From Orobanche coerulescens (taxonomy: Eukaryota; Streptophyta; Magnoliopsida; Lamiales; Orobanchaceae), in assembly GCA_033398695.1 (NCBI GenBank), contig CM065811.1:73908001-73972000 (forward strand): 64,000 bases of DNA, in the 5' to 3' direction. Position 1 is the first letter of the stretch. Every line of letters starts with the position of its first letter. The translations under genes and the position numbers were made by a program. Under the pieces are notes generated by a model that was not told the origin of the DNA, did not search any database, and saw nothing but the letters and a program-made list of their open reading frames with translations. Shown here piece after piece: positions 32,352 through 43,838 of the stretch.

Positions 32352-33318
32352 GTGATAATAAACCCACTCGCTATACTACTCGAAAAGAACACCTTATTTG
32401 GCCCTAACTTTGTGGAGTGGCTCCGCAACCTGATGATTGTCCTCAGTATAGAGGCATTGGGATACGTCTTGGAGACGGATATTCCGGCGCCTCCGGTGCG
32501 TACTAGAGCCAATCAGGAAGAAATTAAAAACCATGAAAAGTGGGTTAAGGATGACATTAAAGTTCGTGCCTATGTGATGGCTTCTATGTCTAATGAGCTT
32601 CAGAGAGCTCATGAGAAAATGACTTCTGCTAGGCAGATTTTATCTCACTTAACCGAGCTTTATGGTGAGCACAGTCGAACTGCTAGATATGAGATATCCA
32701 AGCAACTTTTCGGTGCTAGGATGAAGGAAGGTGAGAAGGTTGGGGACCACGTCCTCAAAATGATCTCTATGATCGAGAGATTGGAGGCTTTTTATTTTAA
32801 GATGGATACTTCTCTTCAGACTGACCTTATCCTACAGTCTCTTCCTGATTCCTTCTCACAGTTTGTTATGAATTTCAACTGCAATGAGATTGCTTGGAAT
32901 TTAGCAGGGTTGATGAACAAACTGGTAATTGCTCAGTCTCAGATGAAGACTCCGCGGGTGAAGGAGTCTGCCCTTGTGATTTCTTCTGGACCTCGGAGGT
33001 CCAAGAACAAGAAGAAAAAGACCAAGAAGTATACGGGACCACAAATCAAGGACCTTAAAGGTAAGGGTAAGGCCCCAACGGTTCCCAAGAGCAAGAAGTA
33101 AAAGGACGCATGTCTCAAATGTGGTGAGCTGGGCCACTGGGTTAGAGACTGTCCGATTCTTCATGGCACTTCAGGTACAGAACTTTCAGTTTTGGAAACA
33201 AATTGTTCTGCCACTGTATTTTCTACTTCTTGGATACTGGATTCAGGTGCTAGTTCTCACATTTGCACCGCGAATCAGGATCTGGAACAAGTAGGAAGCT
33301 TGGAGTTGGGAAAGTGAT
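32352..33318 (+). pseudogene. Host copia gag and start of protease
   Basis: 32352-33101 is open for 249 codons and has the copia gag profile: a GPNFVEWLRNLMIVL block near residue 20, then the UBN2-type helical region (YVMASMSNELQ, ILSHLTELYGEHSRTARYEI). A lysine-rich stretch and a stop at 33099-33101 follow. In the same frame beyond the stop is a zinc knuckle CLKCGELGHWVRDC (33111-33152) and the protease active-site segment WILDSGASSHI (about 33231-33263). The frame is lost near 33316. Gag packages element RNA and the protease would mature the polyprotein. Both are broken here. The true gag start may lie slightly upstream, since the family usually has a short N-terminal extension before this Met. 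Confidence 0.8.
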
Positions 33319-34875
33319 GATCACTGTCGGAAGCGGGTATAGTGTCGAAGAAACTGACATAGGATCACTTCTTTTGGATTTAGAATACGACTTTGTTTTG
33401 ACACTAGATGATGTACTTGTTTTGCCCAAGGGGCATAAAAACATTGTATCTATTCCAATCATGGATCGGAAAGGCTTTTCATTTTTCATTAGTGATGGTT
33501 CATGCAAAATTTATTTCAGAAATAAATTATAGTAGGCACTGATACATTGTTAAATGGACTGTATCATCTAAACCTAAGTAACAAAGTCGTTGTGAATACT
33601 ATGACTAGGAATCGTGGTAGGGATGATACTAATCAAGTTTTGAAATGGCATCTTAGACTTGGTCATGTTGGTCATACCAAGGTTTACAAAATGGAAAAAG
33701 ATGGACTTATGGGTCCATTGGGATCAGATCCATTTCCAACTTGTGAATCTTGCCTTAAAGGCAAAATGACTAAGTCCCCCTTCACAGGGACTTTTGAAAG
33801 AGCTGTCGATAAACTTGGATTAGTCCATACCGACGAATGTAGTGCTTTGGAAGCAGCGCGTGACGGATATCACTATTTCATTACGTTTACAGATGATCAT
33901 ACTAGGTATGGTTATGTATACTTGATGAAATATAAATCCGAGGCCTTTGAGAAATTCCAGGAATTTAAGGCCCTAGTCGAAAAACAAACTGGTAATCATA
34001 TGGAAGCACTTCGGTCGGACCGAGGTGGCGAGTATATGAGTACAGAGTTTGACGAGTTCCTAAAGGAGCACGGAATATTATCACAACTTACACCTCCAGG
34101 AACTCCTCAGTTAAATGGTGTGTCAGAAAGAAGGAACCGAACCTTGTTGAACATGGTCCGTTCTATGCTTAACTATACTGACTTACCAATTTACCTGTGG
34201 TGGTATGCACTCCTGAATGCTGCTTATGTCTTGAATAGATGTCCTTCCAAGTCCGTTCCTAAAACTCCACATGAGATGTGGGAGGGCAGGAAACCAAGTC
34301 TTAATCACATTAGGATTTGGGGATGTCCAGCCTATGTCAAGAAGACTAAGGTGGAGAAATTGGAAGCAAAGTCTGTGAAGGGACGTTTCATTGGATTCCC
34401 ATCTAGGACGATGGATTATCTATTCTACATGCCCGAAGATCGAAAGATCATTGTTGCTTTGCATGTACACTTCCTGGAAGATGAGTTCATTCAGGAAGGC
34501 GGAGCAGGTAGAAATATTTCTTTGGAAGAACACACTGAAACTCCTCAGGAGATACCTGTACAAGAAGTTGGAACTGAACCTTCTGAAACACAAGTACAAC
34601 CACCTCGTAGGTCTAGTAGGGTGTCTCAATTACCTGAGAGGTATGGCCTCGTGCACCTGGAGGAGCTGAGTCTCCATGAGGTTCCAGGTGATAGCCAAGA
34701 GACCGACCCCGCGACCTATGACCAAGCGATGGAAGATATAGACTCCGTGAAATGGCATGAAGCTATGGAAGCTGAGATAGACTCGATACATGTCTATAAG
34801 AGAAAGACTGATGGGGATGGAAATGTTGACACCTATAAGGCCAGGCTTGTGGTAAAGGGTTATACCCAGAAATAA
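33319..34875 (+). pseudogene. Host copia GAG-pre-integrase and integrase
   Basis: 33319-33532 continues the protease-to-linker part in another frame (LDDVLVLP...NIVSIPI). 33547-34875 is open for about 442 codons. It contains the HHCC zinc-binding region (WHLRLGHVGH...CESCLKGK), then integrase catalytic blocks VHTDECSALE, FTDDHTRYGYVY, RSDRGGEY and GVSERRNRT with the expected acidic residues, and WGCPAYVKK. It then runs into the start of RT (VDTYKARLVVKGYTQK) and a stop at 34873-34875. The segment between integrase and RT seems shortened, since EIDSIH joins VYKRK directly. The integrase would insert the cDNA and leave 5-bp target duplications. Confidence 0.82.
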
Positions 34876-35195
34876 GGGATCGATTACCATGATACCTTCT
34901 CGCCTGTATCTATGATCAAGTCTATTCGCATGATGCTTGCTATAGCTTCCTACCATGATTATGAGATATGGCAGATGGATGTAAAGACGACTTTCCTTAA
35001 TGGATTCCTCGAGGAGGAAATCTATATGGAGCAGCCTAAAGGATTTGTGTCCGAAGTTGATATTCATAAGGTGTGCAAACTTCAACATTCCATTTATCGA
35101 CTGAAGCAACCTTCACGTAGTTGGAACCTTCGTTTTGACGAGGCAGTCAAAGAGTTTGACTTCGTGCAAAATGAAGAGGAACCTTGTGTATACAA
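34876..35195 (+). pseudogene. Host copia reverse transcriptase, upstream part
   Basis: It reads GIDYHDTFSPVSMIKSIRM, WQMDVKTTFLNGFLEEEIYM, QPKGFV and YRLKQPSRSWNLRFDE, all standard copia RT blocks. It breaks at NEEEPCVYN, where the first TR-GAG element begins at 35196. TACAA at 35191-35195 is the left target copy. RT resumes at 39426. Confidence 0.85.
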
Positions 35196-35736
35196 TGTTG
35201 GGTACAAGATCGGATATTGTGCCGTGTTGCGGAAGCGTAAAATAAAATGCGGAAATTAAATGACACACGGATTTATAGAGGTACGGCTATAAACGAGCCT
35301 ACATCCTCTCTCGGTATCTTTTTCTATAGGTTCAAGATAAAAACCTCTGCACCTCTCTTCTATCGGTCGAGGGATAACCGTTACAATCACGTCTTCTATT
35401 AGTCTGTGATAAACCACTCGTACTTGTCTTTGTATCGGTCCAAGTTAAACCGTTTTCCTTTTCGTAGGACAAGAAATCAACCTCTCTAGCTTTCTATGGG
35501 TACTAGATAAACCTCACGAAGATAGAGATTGTGATTCTAATAATGCCGGATCCTTGATCCTAATAATACCGAATCCAATCGTATCTTTTCTTTTACCACT
35601 CGTGTATGATTTTGTGTATAACACTCAATCACTCAATGTAAGATCAATATTACAACAACAATAATATCAATATGAATATCAGATGATTATCTCGTATGCT
35701 TGAAGTTGTTGTTCTTGAAACAATACCATAGAATGG

Positions 35737-35744
35737 TATTTATA
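35737..35744 (-). promoter_or_regulatory. TATA box in TR-GAG LTR
   Basis: Minus-strand CTATAAATACC. It sits about 40 bp downstream, in element orientation, of the ACGT array. The paired copy is at 38935-38942. Confidence 0.6.
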
Positions 35745-35783
35745 GGCTCCATCATCAAACTAGCCGTTAGCTGCCAGAACCAT

Positions 35784-36104
35784 CATTACGTACGCTATCT
35801 CTTCCACATTACGTACGTAAGCTTCATTACGTACGTTAACCTTGACAGGTTACGTACGTAAGCCTCTTCACAAAACAGTCCAGGGAGTTTCGTCATTTTG
35901 GTTACGTATGTTAACATATCATCCATTACGTACGTTAAGCCTTATGTCATTGCTGACGTCATATGTCCGTTGCCGATTTTCTTCTTTGACTCCTCCAACG
36001 TTCACTTGGTTTGAACATGTGTTACGTACGTTATCAACAGTGTGTTACGTACGTTATCATTGAAATATTACGTACGTTAATCAGACTTCGTTACGTACGT
36101 TAAG
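35784..36104. repeat. TTACGTACGTTA palindrome array in TR-GAG U3
   Basis: About ten TTACGTACGT(T/A)A units (some TACGTATG or TACGTACGC) are spaced about 15-90 bp apart, with a perfect TGACGTCA at 35954-35961 among them. The units resemble those of the gypsy LTRs although the surrounding LTR sequence does not. Confidence 0.9.
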
Positions 36105-36236
36105 CTTGCACAGAACACCATTTTGAGTCTTCATTTTCTTCGATTCTTGGCTTCGCCTCTTCGTTGTTTTATTTTGTTTATCGACTTTAATCATCAAAAC
36201 ACTTTTAATTTATGTATGGAACAAAATGTTCCAACA

Positions 36237-36783
36237 ATCTTCCCTTTTTTTATGATTACAAAACAAAACTTCGTCAATGGGATTTACCTGCAAAAATACA
36301 AATATATGTATATGTGTACAGACCAAAGTTTTTGACTTTGTCCGTTTCGTTAGTTCTTCTCCCATTTATTTTTCGACTCCTTCTTTCTTTTCTCCTTTTC
36401 TTTTCTCATTTTCAAATTTTCATCGTCTTTTTCGACGTCTCCTCATTTTTATTTTCCTGTTATTTTCGACTTCTCCTTTTTATTTTTCAACTCCTTCATT
36501 TTTCTAATTCTTTTTGTATGCTTTCGATTTTCTTCGATTTTTCTCCCCCTTTCAAGGTTAATCCCATTTTCGACTTATTTCTCCATTCTCCTATCTCTCC
36601 CCCTTTTTGTATTCATCAAAAAGTGCAATAGAATACCAATTGAATAAAAATATGCAATAAATGTAAATATGCATGATACTAATTTATGATAAATAAATGC
36701 ATGAGTAGGATGGAGTTTATACCCGTTTTTCAAAAAAATATACCCCCTGAAAGTATTATCTCCCCCTTTGTAAAATATCAAAA
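36237..36783 (-). other. PPT and non-coding 3' internal region of first TR-GAG element
   Basis: The polypurine tract (on the minus strand) abuts the LTR at 36237-36252. The rest is rich in TTTTTC/CTCCTTTT on the plus strand and has no recognisable domain. Confidence 0.55.
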
Positions 36784-38324
36784 TTAATTTTTGAGGATCC
36801 AACCGATAGTTGGTTTTTGTTTCGAGACGTAAATGATATTTGAAATAATTGTTCCTTTAGGAACCCAAATTTTCTTAATTTTAATCGTTCGTCTAGGGCT
36901 TTTACAATTTAAAATATGATGCCCGATTTTTAAACACTTTTCGCAATGGGGTATTTTGAAATTAACGGATTCATTTTTCGAACGTGTTTTGAATCCTAAC
37001 CCCTCTTTATTCAAAGTAATCTTTTGAAAACCAAGCATTTGTTCAAATTTCTCGTTTCCGCACGAGAATTTCTTTGTCAAAGATTTAAGCTCGGTTTGAA
37101 TTTTAGCGAGATCATCCTTCAAAATATTTTCATTTTCAATACACTTTGAATGATTGATTTCAACAAATTATCCCTTCTCGATAATTTTGGAATTTTCAAT
37201 TTCCAAATATTTAATTTTAGACTTAAGGGATTTTATTTCGGATAAAGCGTTTTGAAAATCCGTATGCAATAATTCAAACGCATCAAAAATTTCATCACGG
37301 GAGGATGTACTTACTTGGCTTTCGACGTTGCTGTCGTCAAACGAACTTCGGGCCATGAGAGTGAGATTATTTTGATCGATAAATTCGTCGTCTTCGTTTT
37401 CATCGCTCCATGTTGCCACGAGGACCTCCTTTTGGGGTTTAGCACGGCAATGTTTAGCGAAGTGGCCTGTTTTCCACATTGTCGACAAAAGTTGTCGAAT
37501 TTCTTCGTTTCGCTCGAGATATCCTTCTTCCTACGGTTTAATAAGGCTTGGAATTTATTAATATTCTTGGCATAATATTCCGCTTCTTCGTCGCTTTCTT
37601 CCACCGGGATTTCTTCTTTCTTTTTCGACATCTTAGCCTTCATGGCTAATGATCGTTCCTTCGGCTTTGGCTTGACACTTCGTGATTTTAACACGATCTC
37701 ATAATTAATTAGCGAACCAGCGAGGGCACTAAAATCGAGCGTATTGAGATCTTTGGATTCCATAATCGCGGTCACGGTGCCGTCCCGTTCGCTAGGTAGT
37801 GATCGTAAAATTTTCTTGACTTTTTCACTACTAGATAATGGTTTTCCGAATGAAGCTAGTCCATTGGTGATGACCGAAAATCGGTCAAGCATGTTGGTGA
37901 TGGACTCGTCACCCTTCATCAAGAATAACTCGTAGTCATGGAGAAGCATATTGATCTTCGTCTCCTTGACTTGAGTTATACCTTCGTGTGTGATTTCAAG
38001 AATTTTCCATATTTCTTTCGCACTTTCACACGATGAGATACGATTTACTTCTTCAGGATTTAAGGCACAGTAGAGAAATTGAGTAGCCTTACAATTTAGA
38101 TGGTCGTTCTTCCAATCTTCGTCGTTATATTCTTCGAAACTCTTGAGAGATCCGTTGGGTTTGATTGGAACTTTAGGGCCAAGGAAAATAATCTTCCAAA
38201 TCTCGATGTCGTAAGCTCGAATGAATATCGACATCTTATTCTTCCACGTCATGAAGTTTGTGCCATCAAAGAATGGTGGTCGGTTGAGAGCAAGGCCTTC
38301 GACTGGAGCAAATTGTAATGCCAT
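36784..38324 (-). pseudogene. gag of first TR-GAG element (two frame breaks)
   Basis: The probable start is the Met at 38324 (MALQFAPVEG...), about 45 bp inside the PBS. The first part, to about 37490, is a UBN2-type gag: RPPFFDGTNFMTWKNKM, KEIWKILEITHEGITQVKE, FGKPLSSSEKVKKILRSLP. A zinc knuckle starts CRQCGK and continues as GHFAKHC in another frame, a frameshift at about 37490. That frame ends at 37168 with a coiled-coil-like segment. A third open stretch (37122-36784) has a second knuckle-like CEKCLKIGHHILNC and the IWVPKGT motif seen at the C-terminus of large copia-type gags. No enzyme domain follows. Confidence 0.8.
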
Positions 38325-38367
38325 TTGGATCTTTTTTTCCTCGGATGTTAAGCCATGTATTGGAGTA

Positions 38368-38381
38368 CCGCTCTGATACCA
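38368..38381 (-). promoter_or_regulatory. Primer binding site, first TR-GAG element
   Basis: Minus-strand TGGTATCAGAGCGG, complementary to the 3' end of initiator tRNA-Met, two bases (AT) inside the 5' LTR that begins at 38384. Confidence 0.9.
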
Positions 38382-38383
38382 AT

Positions 38384-39425
38384 TGTTGGGTACAAGATCG
38401 GATATTGCGCCGTGTTGCGGAAGCATAAAATAAAATGCGGAAATTAAATGACGCACGGATTTATAGAGGTTCGGCTATAAACGAGCCTACGTCCTCTCTC
38501 GGTATCTTTTTCTATAGCTTCAAGATAAAAACCTCTGCACCTCTCTTCTATCGGTCGAGGGATAACCATTACAATCACGTCTTCTATTGGTCCGTGATAA
38601 ACCACTCATACTTGTCTTTGTATCGGTCCAAGTTAAACCGTTTTCCTTTTCGTAGGACAAGGAATCAAACTCTCTAGCTTTCTATGGGTACTAGATAAAC
38701 CTCACGAAGATAGCGATTGTGATTCTAATAATGCCAGATCCTTAATCCTAATAACACCGAATCCAATCGTATCTTTTCTTTTACCACTCGTGTATGATTT
38801 TGTGTATAACACTCAATCACTCAATGTAAGCTCAATATTACAACAACAATAATATCAATATGAATATCAGATGATTATCTCGTATTCTTGAAGTTGTTGT
38901 TCTTGAAACAATACCATAGAATGGTATTTATAGGCTCCATCATTAAACTAGCGGTTAGCTGTCGGAACCATCGTTACGTACGCTATCTCTTCCACATTAC
39001 GTACGTAAGCTTCATTACGTATGTTAACCTTGACAGGTTACGTACGTAAGCCTCTTCACAAAACAATCCAGGGAGTTTTGTCATTTTGGTTATGTACGTT
39101 AACATATCATACATTACGTACGTTAAGCCTTATGTCATTGCTGACGTCATATGTCCGTTGCCGCTTTTCTGACTTTGAATCCTCCAACGTTCACTTGGTT
39201 TGAACATGTGTTACATACGTTATCAACAGTGTGTTACGTACGTTATCATTGAAATATTACGTACGTTAATCAGACTTCGTTACGTACGTTAAGCTTGCAC
39301 AGAACACCATTTTGAGTCTTCGTTTTCTTCGATTCTTGGCTTCGCCTCTTCGTTGTTTTGTTTTGTTTATCGACTTTAATCATCAAAACACTTTTAATTT
39401 ATATATGGAACAAAATATTCCAACA
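38384..39425 (-). repeat. 5' LTR of first TR-GAG element
   Basis: Partner of 35196-36236. Its array at 38974-39292 has several decayed units (TTACATACG, TATGTACGTT). TGACGTCA is at 39142-39149 and TATTTATA at 38935-38942. Confidence 0.85.
38974..39292. repeat. TTACGTACGTTA palindrome array, paired LTR
   Basis: Same order as 35784-36104. Mismatches between the two arrays are mostly at CG positions. Confidence 0.9.
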
Positions 39426-40339
39426 TACAAGAGGGTTAGTGGGAGCAAGATCGCATTCTGAGTACTATATGTAGATGACATTCTACTAATATGAATTGAT
39501 GTGGGAATGCTCAGTTCTGTGAAAGCTTGGCTTTCGAGTAGGTTCTCCATGAAATACTTGGGAGAAGCTACCTATATTCTTGGAATTCGGCTCTACCGGT
39601 ATAGAGCGAAGAGAATGATAGGTCATTCCCAAGCCCTCTATATAGATAAAATATTAAAGCGATTTAAGATGGATAATTCTAAAAGAGGGTTCCTACCGAT
39701 GCGACATGGAATAAAACTCTCATCGAAGATGTGTCCTCAAAGTGAGGAACAACGAAAGGAAATGAGTAATATACTATATACTTCGGTTGTAGGTATCCTT
39801 ATGTATGCAATGTTGTGTACGAGACCTGACATTGCGCACGCTGTGATCATGGTAAGTAGGTTTCAGGCAAACCCAGGAAGGGAACATTGGACTGCTGTAA
39901 AGAATGTTCTCAAGTAATTAAGAAGGACTAGAGATCTGGTTCTTATGTATGGCGGTGGATAACTTAATGTGATGGGCTTCACTGATTTAGACTTCCAAGG
40001 ACAGAAAGATGATTCGATGTCTACTTATGGCTACATATTTACTCTTAATGGAGGAGCAGTATGTTGGCGTAGCGCCAAGCAAAGCACGACTGCTGATTCC
40101 ACCAGTCAGGCTGAGTATCAAGCAGCCTCGGAGGCTTCTAAGTAAGGGTTCTGGATTAAGAAGTTTCTGGGAGAACTTCAAGTGATACCATGTGATGAGC
40201 TTCCTATTCCACTTTTCTGCGACAACGACGGAGCTGTAGCGCAGGCTAAGAAGCCACGGTTTCACAATAGTACCAAACATATTGAGAGGAAGTATCATCT
40301 CGTGAGAGAATTCGTTTGCAAGGGTACATTATGCTTCAT
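39426..40339 (+). pseudogene. Host copia RT (downstream part) and RNase H (upstream part)
   Basis: It resumes with the TSD-encoded YK, then LYVDDILL with the catalytic YVDD at about 39463-39474, FSMKYLGEATYILGI, DNSKRGFLPMRHGI, and AMLCTRPDIAHAV to a stop near 39917. RNase H blocks follow: DSMSTYGYIFTLNGGAVCW, QAEYQAASEASK, PLFCDNDGAVAQAK and HNSTKHIERKYHLVRE. Several single stops are present (after AF, after LLI, after VLK, after GGG, after ASK). It is interrupted at 40340 by the second TR-GAG element. TTCAT at 40335-40339 is the left target copy. Confidence 0.85.
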
Positions 40340-41625
40340 TGTTGGTCCAGTCTAAAGTATACAGGATACAGCTTGGGTAAGTGCTTTAGGCAACAGGTTG
40401 TACGTTTTACTAATCAGAGTGCGTAGCGGAAGTCTTAAAACAGTAAGTCGCTGTTGATACAACAACTCGGTCTATTCTCCTGTTAGCTTGGTGCTTACAG
40501 GGTTTTGCAGTGTATACTTGTATAAATCACAGTTATGAAAACAGTAACGGCGGAAAGTAAATAACACAGTATTTAAGTGGTTCGAGGTAAACCCCTCTAC
40601 GTCCACTGGTCCTCCACACAGGAGTAAAATGTTTATTATAAATACTGCGTACACAACTATGTATTTATAATCAAACCTATCCTTGTATCGTTCACACAGA
40701 TTGATACAAAGAATGTCGCTTTCAACCGTTCACATAGATTGGTTAAAGCTTCCTTCTTGACTTGCTTCTTCACACACAGTTCCAAAGCTTCGTCCTTATT
40801 CGTCCCACACAAGTCAGAATAACTTGTTGAGTCACACAGAGCTCAGTTTTTACACAAAGGTAAAAGGTAGGTAACCAGGTAAGAACAGCAGCTTGAATAT
40901 GAAGTTCTTGAACTGATGATGGTTGTTCTTGATGACTGAGTATATTTCTTCTTTCTCAGATATGGATTGATGCTAGAAAGAAATATACTTGCTCTTGTAA
41001 ACTTGATCTGATGATAATGAATATTCAGTCTTTCAATCTTTGAATGTCGCTTGTAAGCTTGTATATGTTCTTCTCCGTATTGGTTGATAAGGTTCTTTGA
41101 TCTTCAAACTCTGGGGATATATATAGCCTCCTTGGATATATCCGTTGAGATAGATCCGTTGAGCAAGATTCTGTGTCAACTTGATAGTTGACTTGAATAG
41201 ACCAAGATCCAGATATTGTGGGATTTGAAGATCTCTGACAGCTTCAATATTTAAATACTTTATCCTTTCATTATTTAAATACTTCTATATTAAATGGGAT
41301 TTTGACTTTAGTGAATACCAAAGATTCCTTTCCAAACGGTCTTTAGTCCTGTTCCGATGTGAATGTTGTATCCAATTATGTTGTAGGCATATTGGAGTAG
41401 TCCGGTGCTGTATGGAAGGGTGCTGTATTGAGATTCGAGACAGCTTCCATACTTGGCGTTTACTTAGACTTTGTTGTATCTAGGTAGCGCGAGAGCTCAC
41501 TGTATGCTGGCGCTATGAGAAGGTCTTCGATACAGGATTGACAACTTCGATCGACTTTCGATACAGTGGCTTTCTGTATCAAGTTTTGTTGTTTGGTAAT
41601 TATCAAAACATCATTTTTCCCAACA
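40340..41625 (-). repeat. 3' LTR of second gag-only element
   Basis: A TATA-like CTATATATATCC (minus) lies near 41110-41125. The U3 has repeated TTCGATACAG blocks (41528, 41557, 41769 just outside) but no ACGTACGT array. Confidence 0.85.
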
Positions 41626-42880
41626 ATTTCCCCCTTTTTGATAATTTCCAAAACTTCTCCCCCTTTTTGATAATTTCCAAAACTTCTTGATCATGCCAAA
41701 GTTTTGGTGCCAAAACCTCTTCAAGCTAAAACAATTTTCGATAACCACTTGTTGGTAATTTTAGAGGACTTCGATACAGGATTGATTATCCCCGTTGTTT
41801 CCTCTTTTTGGAAAATGTCAAGAGCAGACTTCTTGATCTTCTGTCAAATGATCTGATCTTCAGCACTTAGTCTAAAAGAAATGTGAACTGCTCGCAGGCA
41901 AGTTCTAATGTAATAGCATTTAACAAGGAAGTGCAATACATCTTAAACTTTATGATTGGCGCGCAGGCACAATCTTACAGTGACGTCTAGTAATAAATAC
42001 AACTGAACCTATGAACTATTCGTAGACAATTTCTTACAGCTTTAATACTTAAGCTTGCTTGATTGTAGCAATAAAAATTGAATGAGTTAAAATTCGCATC
42101 GTTCGATATAGAGAAGTCCAGATGTTGTGCAAAGCGTTTAAAAAAAATAGGGCATGTGGACTTAAAACTGTTTGCAATACACAAAAACTATCAAGCATAA
42201 TTGATGTCCTGTAGTGTAAGTACTGTATCCGCGAATAATACAGCGTTCCCCCTTAAAAGGTACATACAGGATTCAATTCTTACATATATGTTTGGATTAA
42301 CACTGTATTCTTGGGTCTTACAGTATTCCCCCTCACTTAATGAATAAAAGCATAAAAACTTATAGGGATTTCAGACTGTAGCGTTCCCAATTCTTGTTGA
42401 AGCATAGGTATCATGTAAATTTGGGTCCTGGTGTGATAGTGCCTTTCGGTACCCAAATTTGCCGGACAACAATTGGTTTGTTGTAGGCTACTTTTGGTCC
42501 ATTATTTCTATATCTACGTGGGGCAGGCACGTAGTCGTTGTAATCATGATAATTATAATGCATGAAAAATCAAGAATTATAGTTGTTATTCCAGTACGAT
42601 TGTCGTCTCGGAGGTGGAGCCATTTTCTTTGGCCTAACAGCTTGTCTTCTGGGTTTCCAGTTGGATTCCCAACGCTGTTTTTGATACTGAGCGGGCATCT
42701 GCTGTCTCGAGGAATAACGGGGCTCCTGTATCCAGTACCTAGGCGTGCTGTACTGATAGTACTACCGTGCGGGCCTTTGGTAGTTGGATCTGACCTTCCT
42801 TCCGAATGGTGTTGTATTGTTGATATGCTCGGGGAGCATGCTGTTGAGTGCGCCTCACAGGTTGGAACGGCTTATGATTC
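41626..42880 (-). other. PPT and decayed 3' internal region of second gag-only element
   Basis: The purine tract (minus) at 41626-41640 is followed by a partial echo of itself at 41660-41685 (plus CTCCCCCTTTTTGATAATTTCC). The rest is non-coding. A decayed gag C-terminal piece with basic and aromatic residues can be read on the minus strand from about 42880 down to about 42430. Confidence 0.5.
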
Positions 42881-42882
42881 CG

Positions 42883-43726
42883 CTATCTGGAATAGGATTG
42901 TGGGGGCGGAATGGCAGCTTTTGCTATTTGCGGTGCAACGGGTTCCTTTACAGGACTTGGAATTTCCTTCGATACAGGAATGGGTTCCTTACTCCTGACG
43001 AATACCGTACTAGATTTTTCTTTGTTGGAGAACGAGTCGTACCCTAAGCCACGTTTATCATGAGCATATTGCCCAGTGCTTAGGATCTCTTCCATTCTAT
43101 TAGAGGATTTCTCGAAAGAATTCAAGATTGTCTCTAATTCTCCTTCACGTTTCTCGAGAGATTTTACTTTGGCTTCGAGTAGAGCCAAATCATTTGTCTT
43201 GCTTTCAAGATGAGACTTAGTCTCATTTAGATCGTGAGCAAGTTGATGATTGCTCTCCATGAGTTTTTCTAAATTGACTTTCGCAATCAACTGACATATT
43301 TTCGTAATTATCCTTCAGCAAGTCCTTTTCTTCCTTCAGCTCTAAGTTAGAAATTTCAAGTTGTATGTTTTCTCTTTTCAATATCTCATGGGCCTTTTGA
43401 ATGTTATTAAATTCATTCAACATGTTTTCAAAGGTATGAGATGCATTTACAGGAATAGTTAAGGTAGAGCTTACCTCATCATCATCGCCGTCTTCATTTT
43501 CCTCTTTAACTTCGGCCATAGATCACATGTAGGCTCTATCCTCTAGCTCATCATCAGACGAGTCACTATCAGTGACCACATGAAGACATTCTTCGGTCTT
43601 TGTTGATGCGGGCGAAGCTTTTGATTCTCCAATGAGGTTCTTGAGTTTGTTCTTCATCCTGTTTCTCCAGTCATCAAGCTCATTAATATGGAACATAGGT
43701 ACCCTTCTTATAAATGAGGTATCCAT
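42883..43726 (-). pseudogene. Internally deleted gag of second gag-only element
   Basis: It opens at 43726 with MDTSFIRRVPMFHINELDDW and RMKN.LKN, a shape like the N-terminal FDG..F..WK.RM entry of UBN2 gags. It then passes directly to an acidic segment (DSDSSDDELEDRAYM), so the UBN2 core and zinc knuckle expected between them are missing. 43519-43223 and 43290-42883 overlap in different frames and encode strongly coiled-coil-forming sequence (ENMLNEFNNIQKAHEILKRE, EKLMESNHQLAHDL, KVKSLEKREGELE), then a RGLGYDSFSNKEKSSTVFV block and a proline-rich tail. This is a scaffold-like gag relic with no enzyme domain. Confidence 0.7.
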
Positions 43727-43820
43727 ATATGATGAAATAGGAAAGATAAATTGTTTTCGAGAAGTAAGTGATTTTAAGGATCTGATTCAGTTAAAAATAC
43801 GACTGATTCTTTTTAGAATC

Positions 43821-43836
43821 AACCGCTCTGATACCA
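43821..43836 (-). promoter_or_regulatory. Primer binding site, second gag-only element
   Basis: Minus-strand TGGTATCAGAGCGGTT, complementary to initiator tRNA-Met, two bases from the LTR start at 43839. The same 14-base core occurs in the first TR-GAG element. Confidence 0.9.
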
Positions 43837-43838
43837 AT

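Larger units (their letters stand above)
35196..36236 (-). repeat. 3' LTR of first TR-GAG element
   Basis: In element orientation U3 runs from 36236 downward. The ACGT palindrome array occupies 36104-35784, and a TATA box (TATAAATA, minus) is at 35744-35737. Confidence 0.85.
35196..39425 (-). mobile_element. Complete non-autonomous gag-only LTR element (TR-GAG type), nested in host copia RT
   Basis: LTRs 35196-36236 and 38384-39425 (1,041 and 1,042 bp) begin TGTTGG and end CCAACA and differ by roughly 3% by eye. TSD TACAA is at 35191-35195 and 39426-39430, exact. The PBS TGGTATCAGAGCGG (minus) is at 38368-38381, two bases from the LTR. The PPT (minus AAAAAAAGGGAAGA) is next to 36236. The 2.1-kb interior holds only gag-related sequence and no protease, integrase or RT, which fits the published TR-GAG class. 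Transposition would need enzymes from a relative. Confidence 0.85.

Noticed and set aside
35784..36104. Regularly spaced repeats suggesting a CRISPR-like array
   Set aside because: Units are only 10-12 bp, palindromic and irregularly spaced, and lie in an LTR of a plant genome.
42459..43047. Plus-strand ORFs of 179 and 87 codons
   Set aside because: They are antisense to the gag relic of the second gag-only element and match no family I know.
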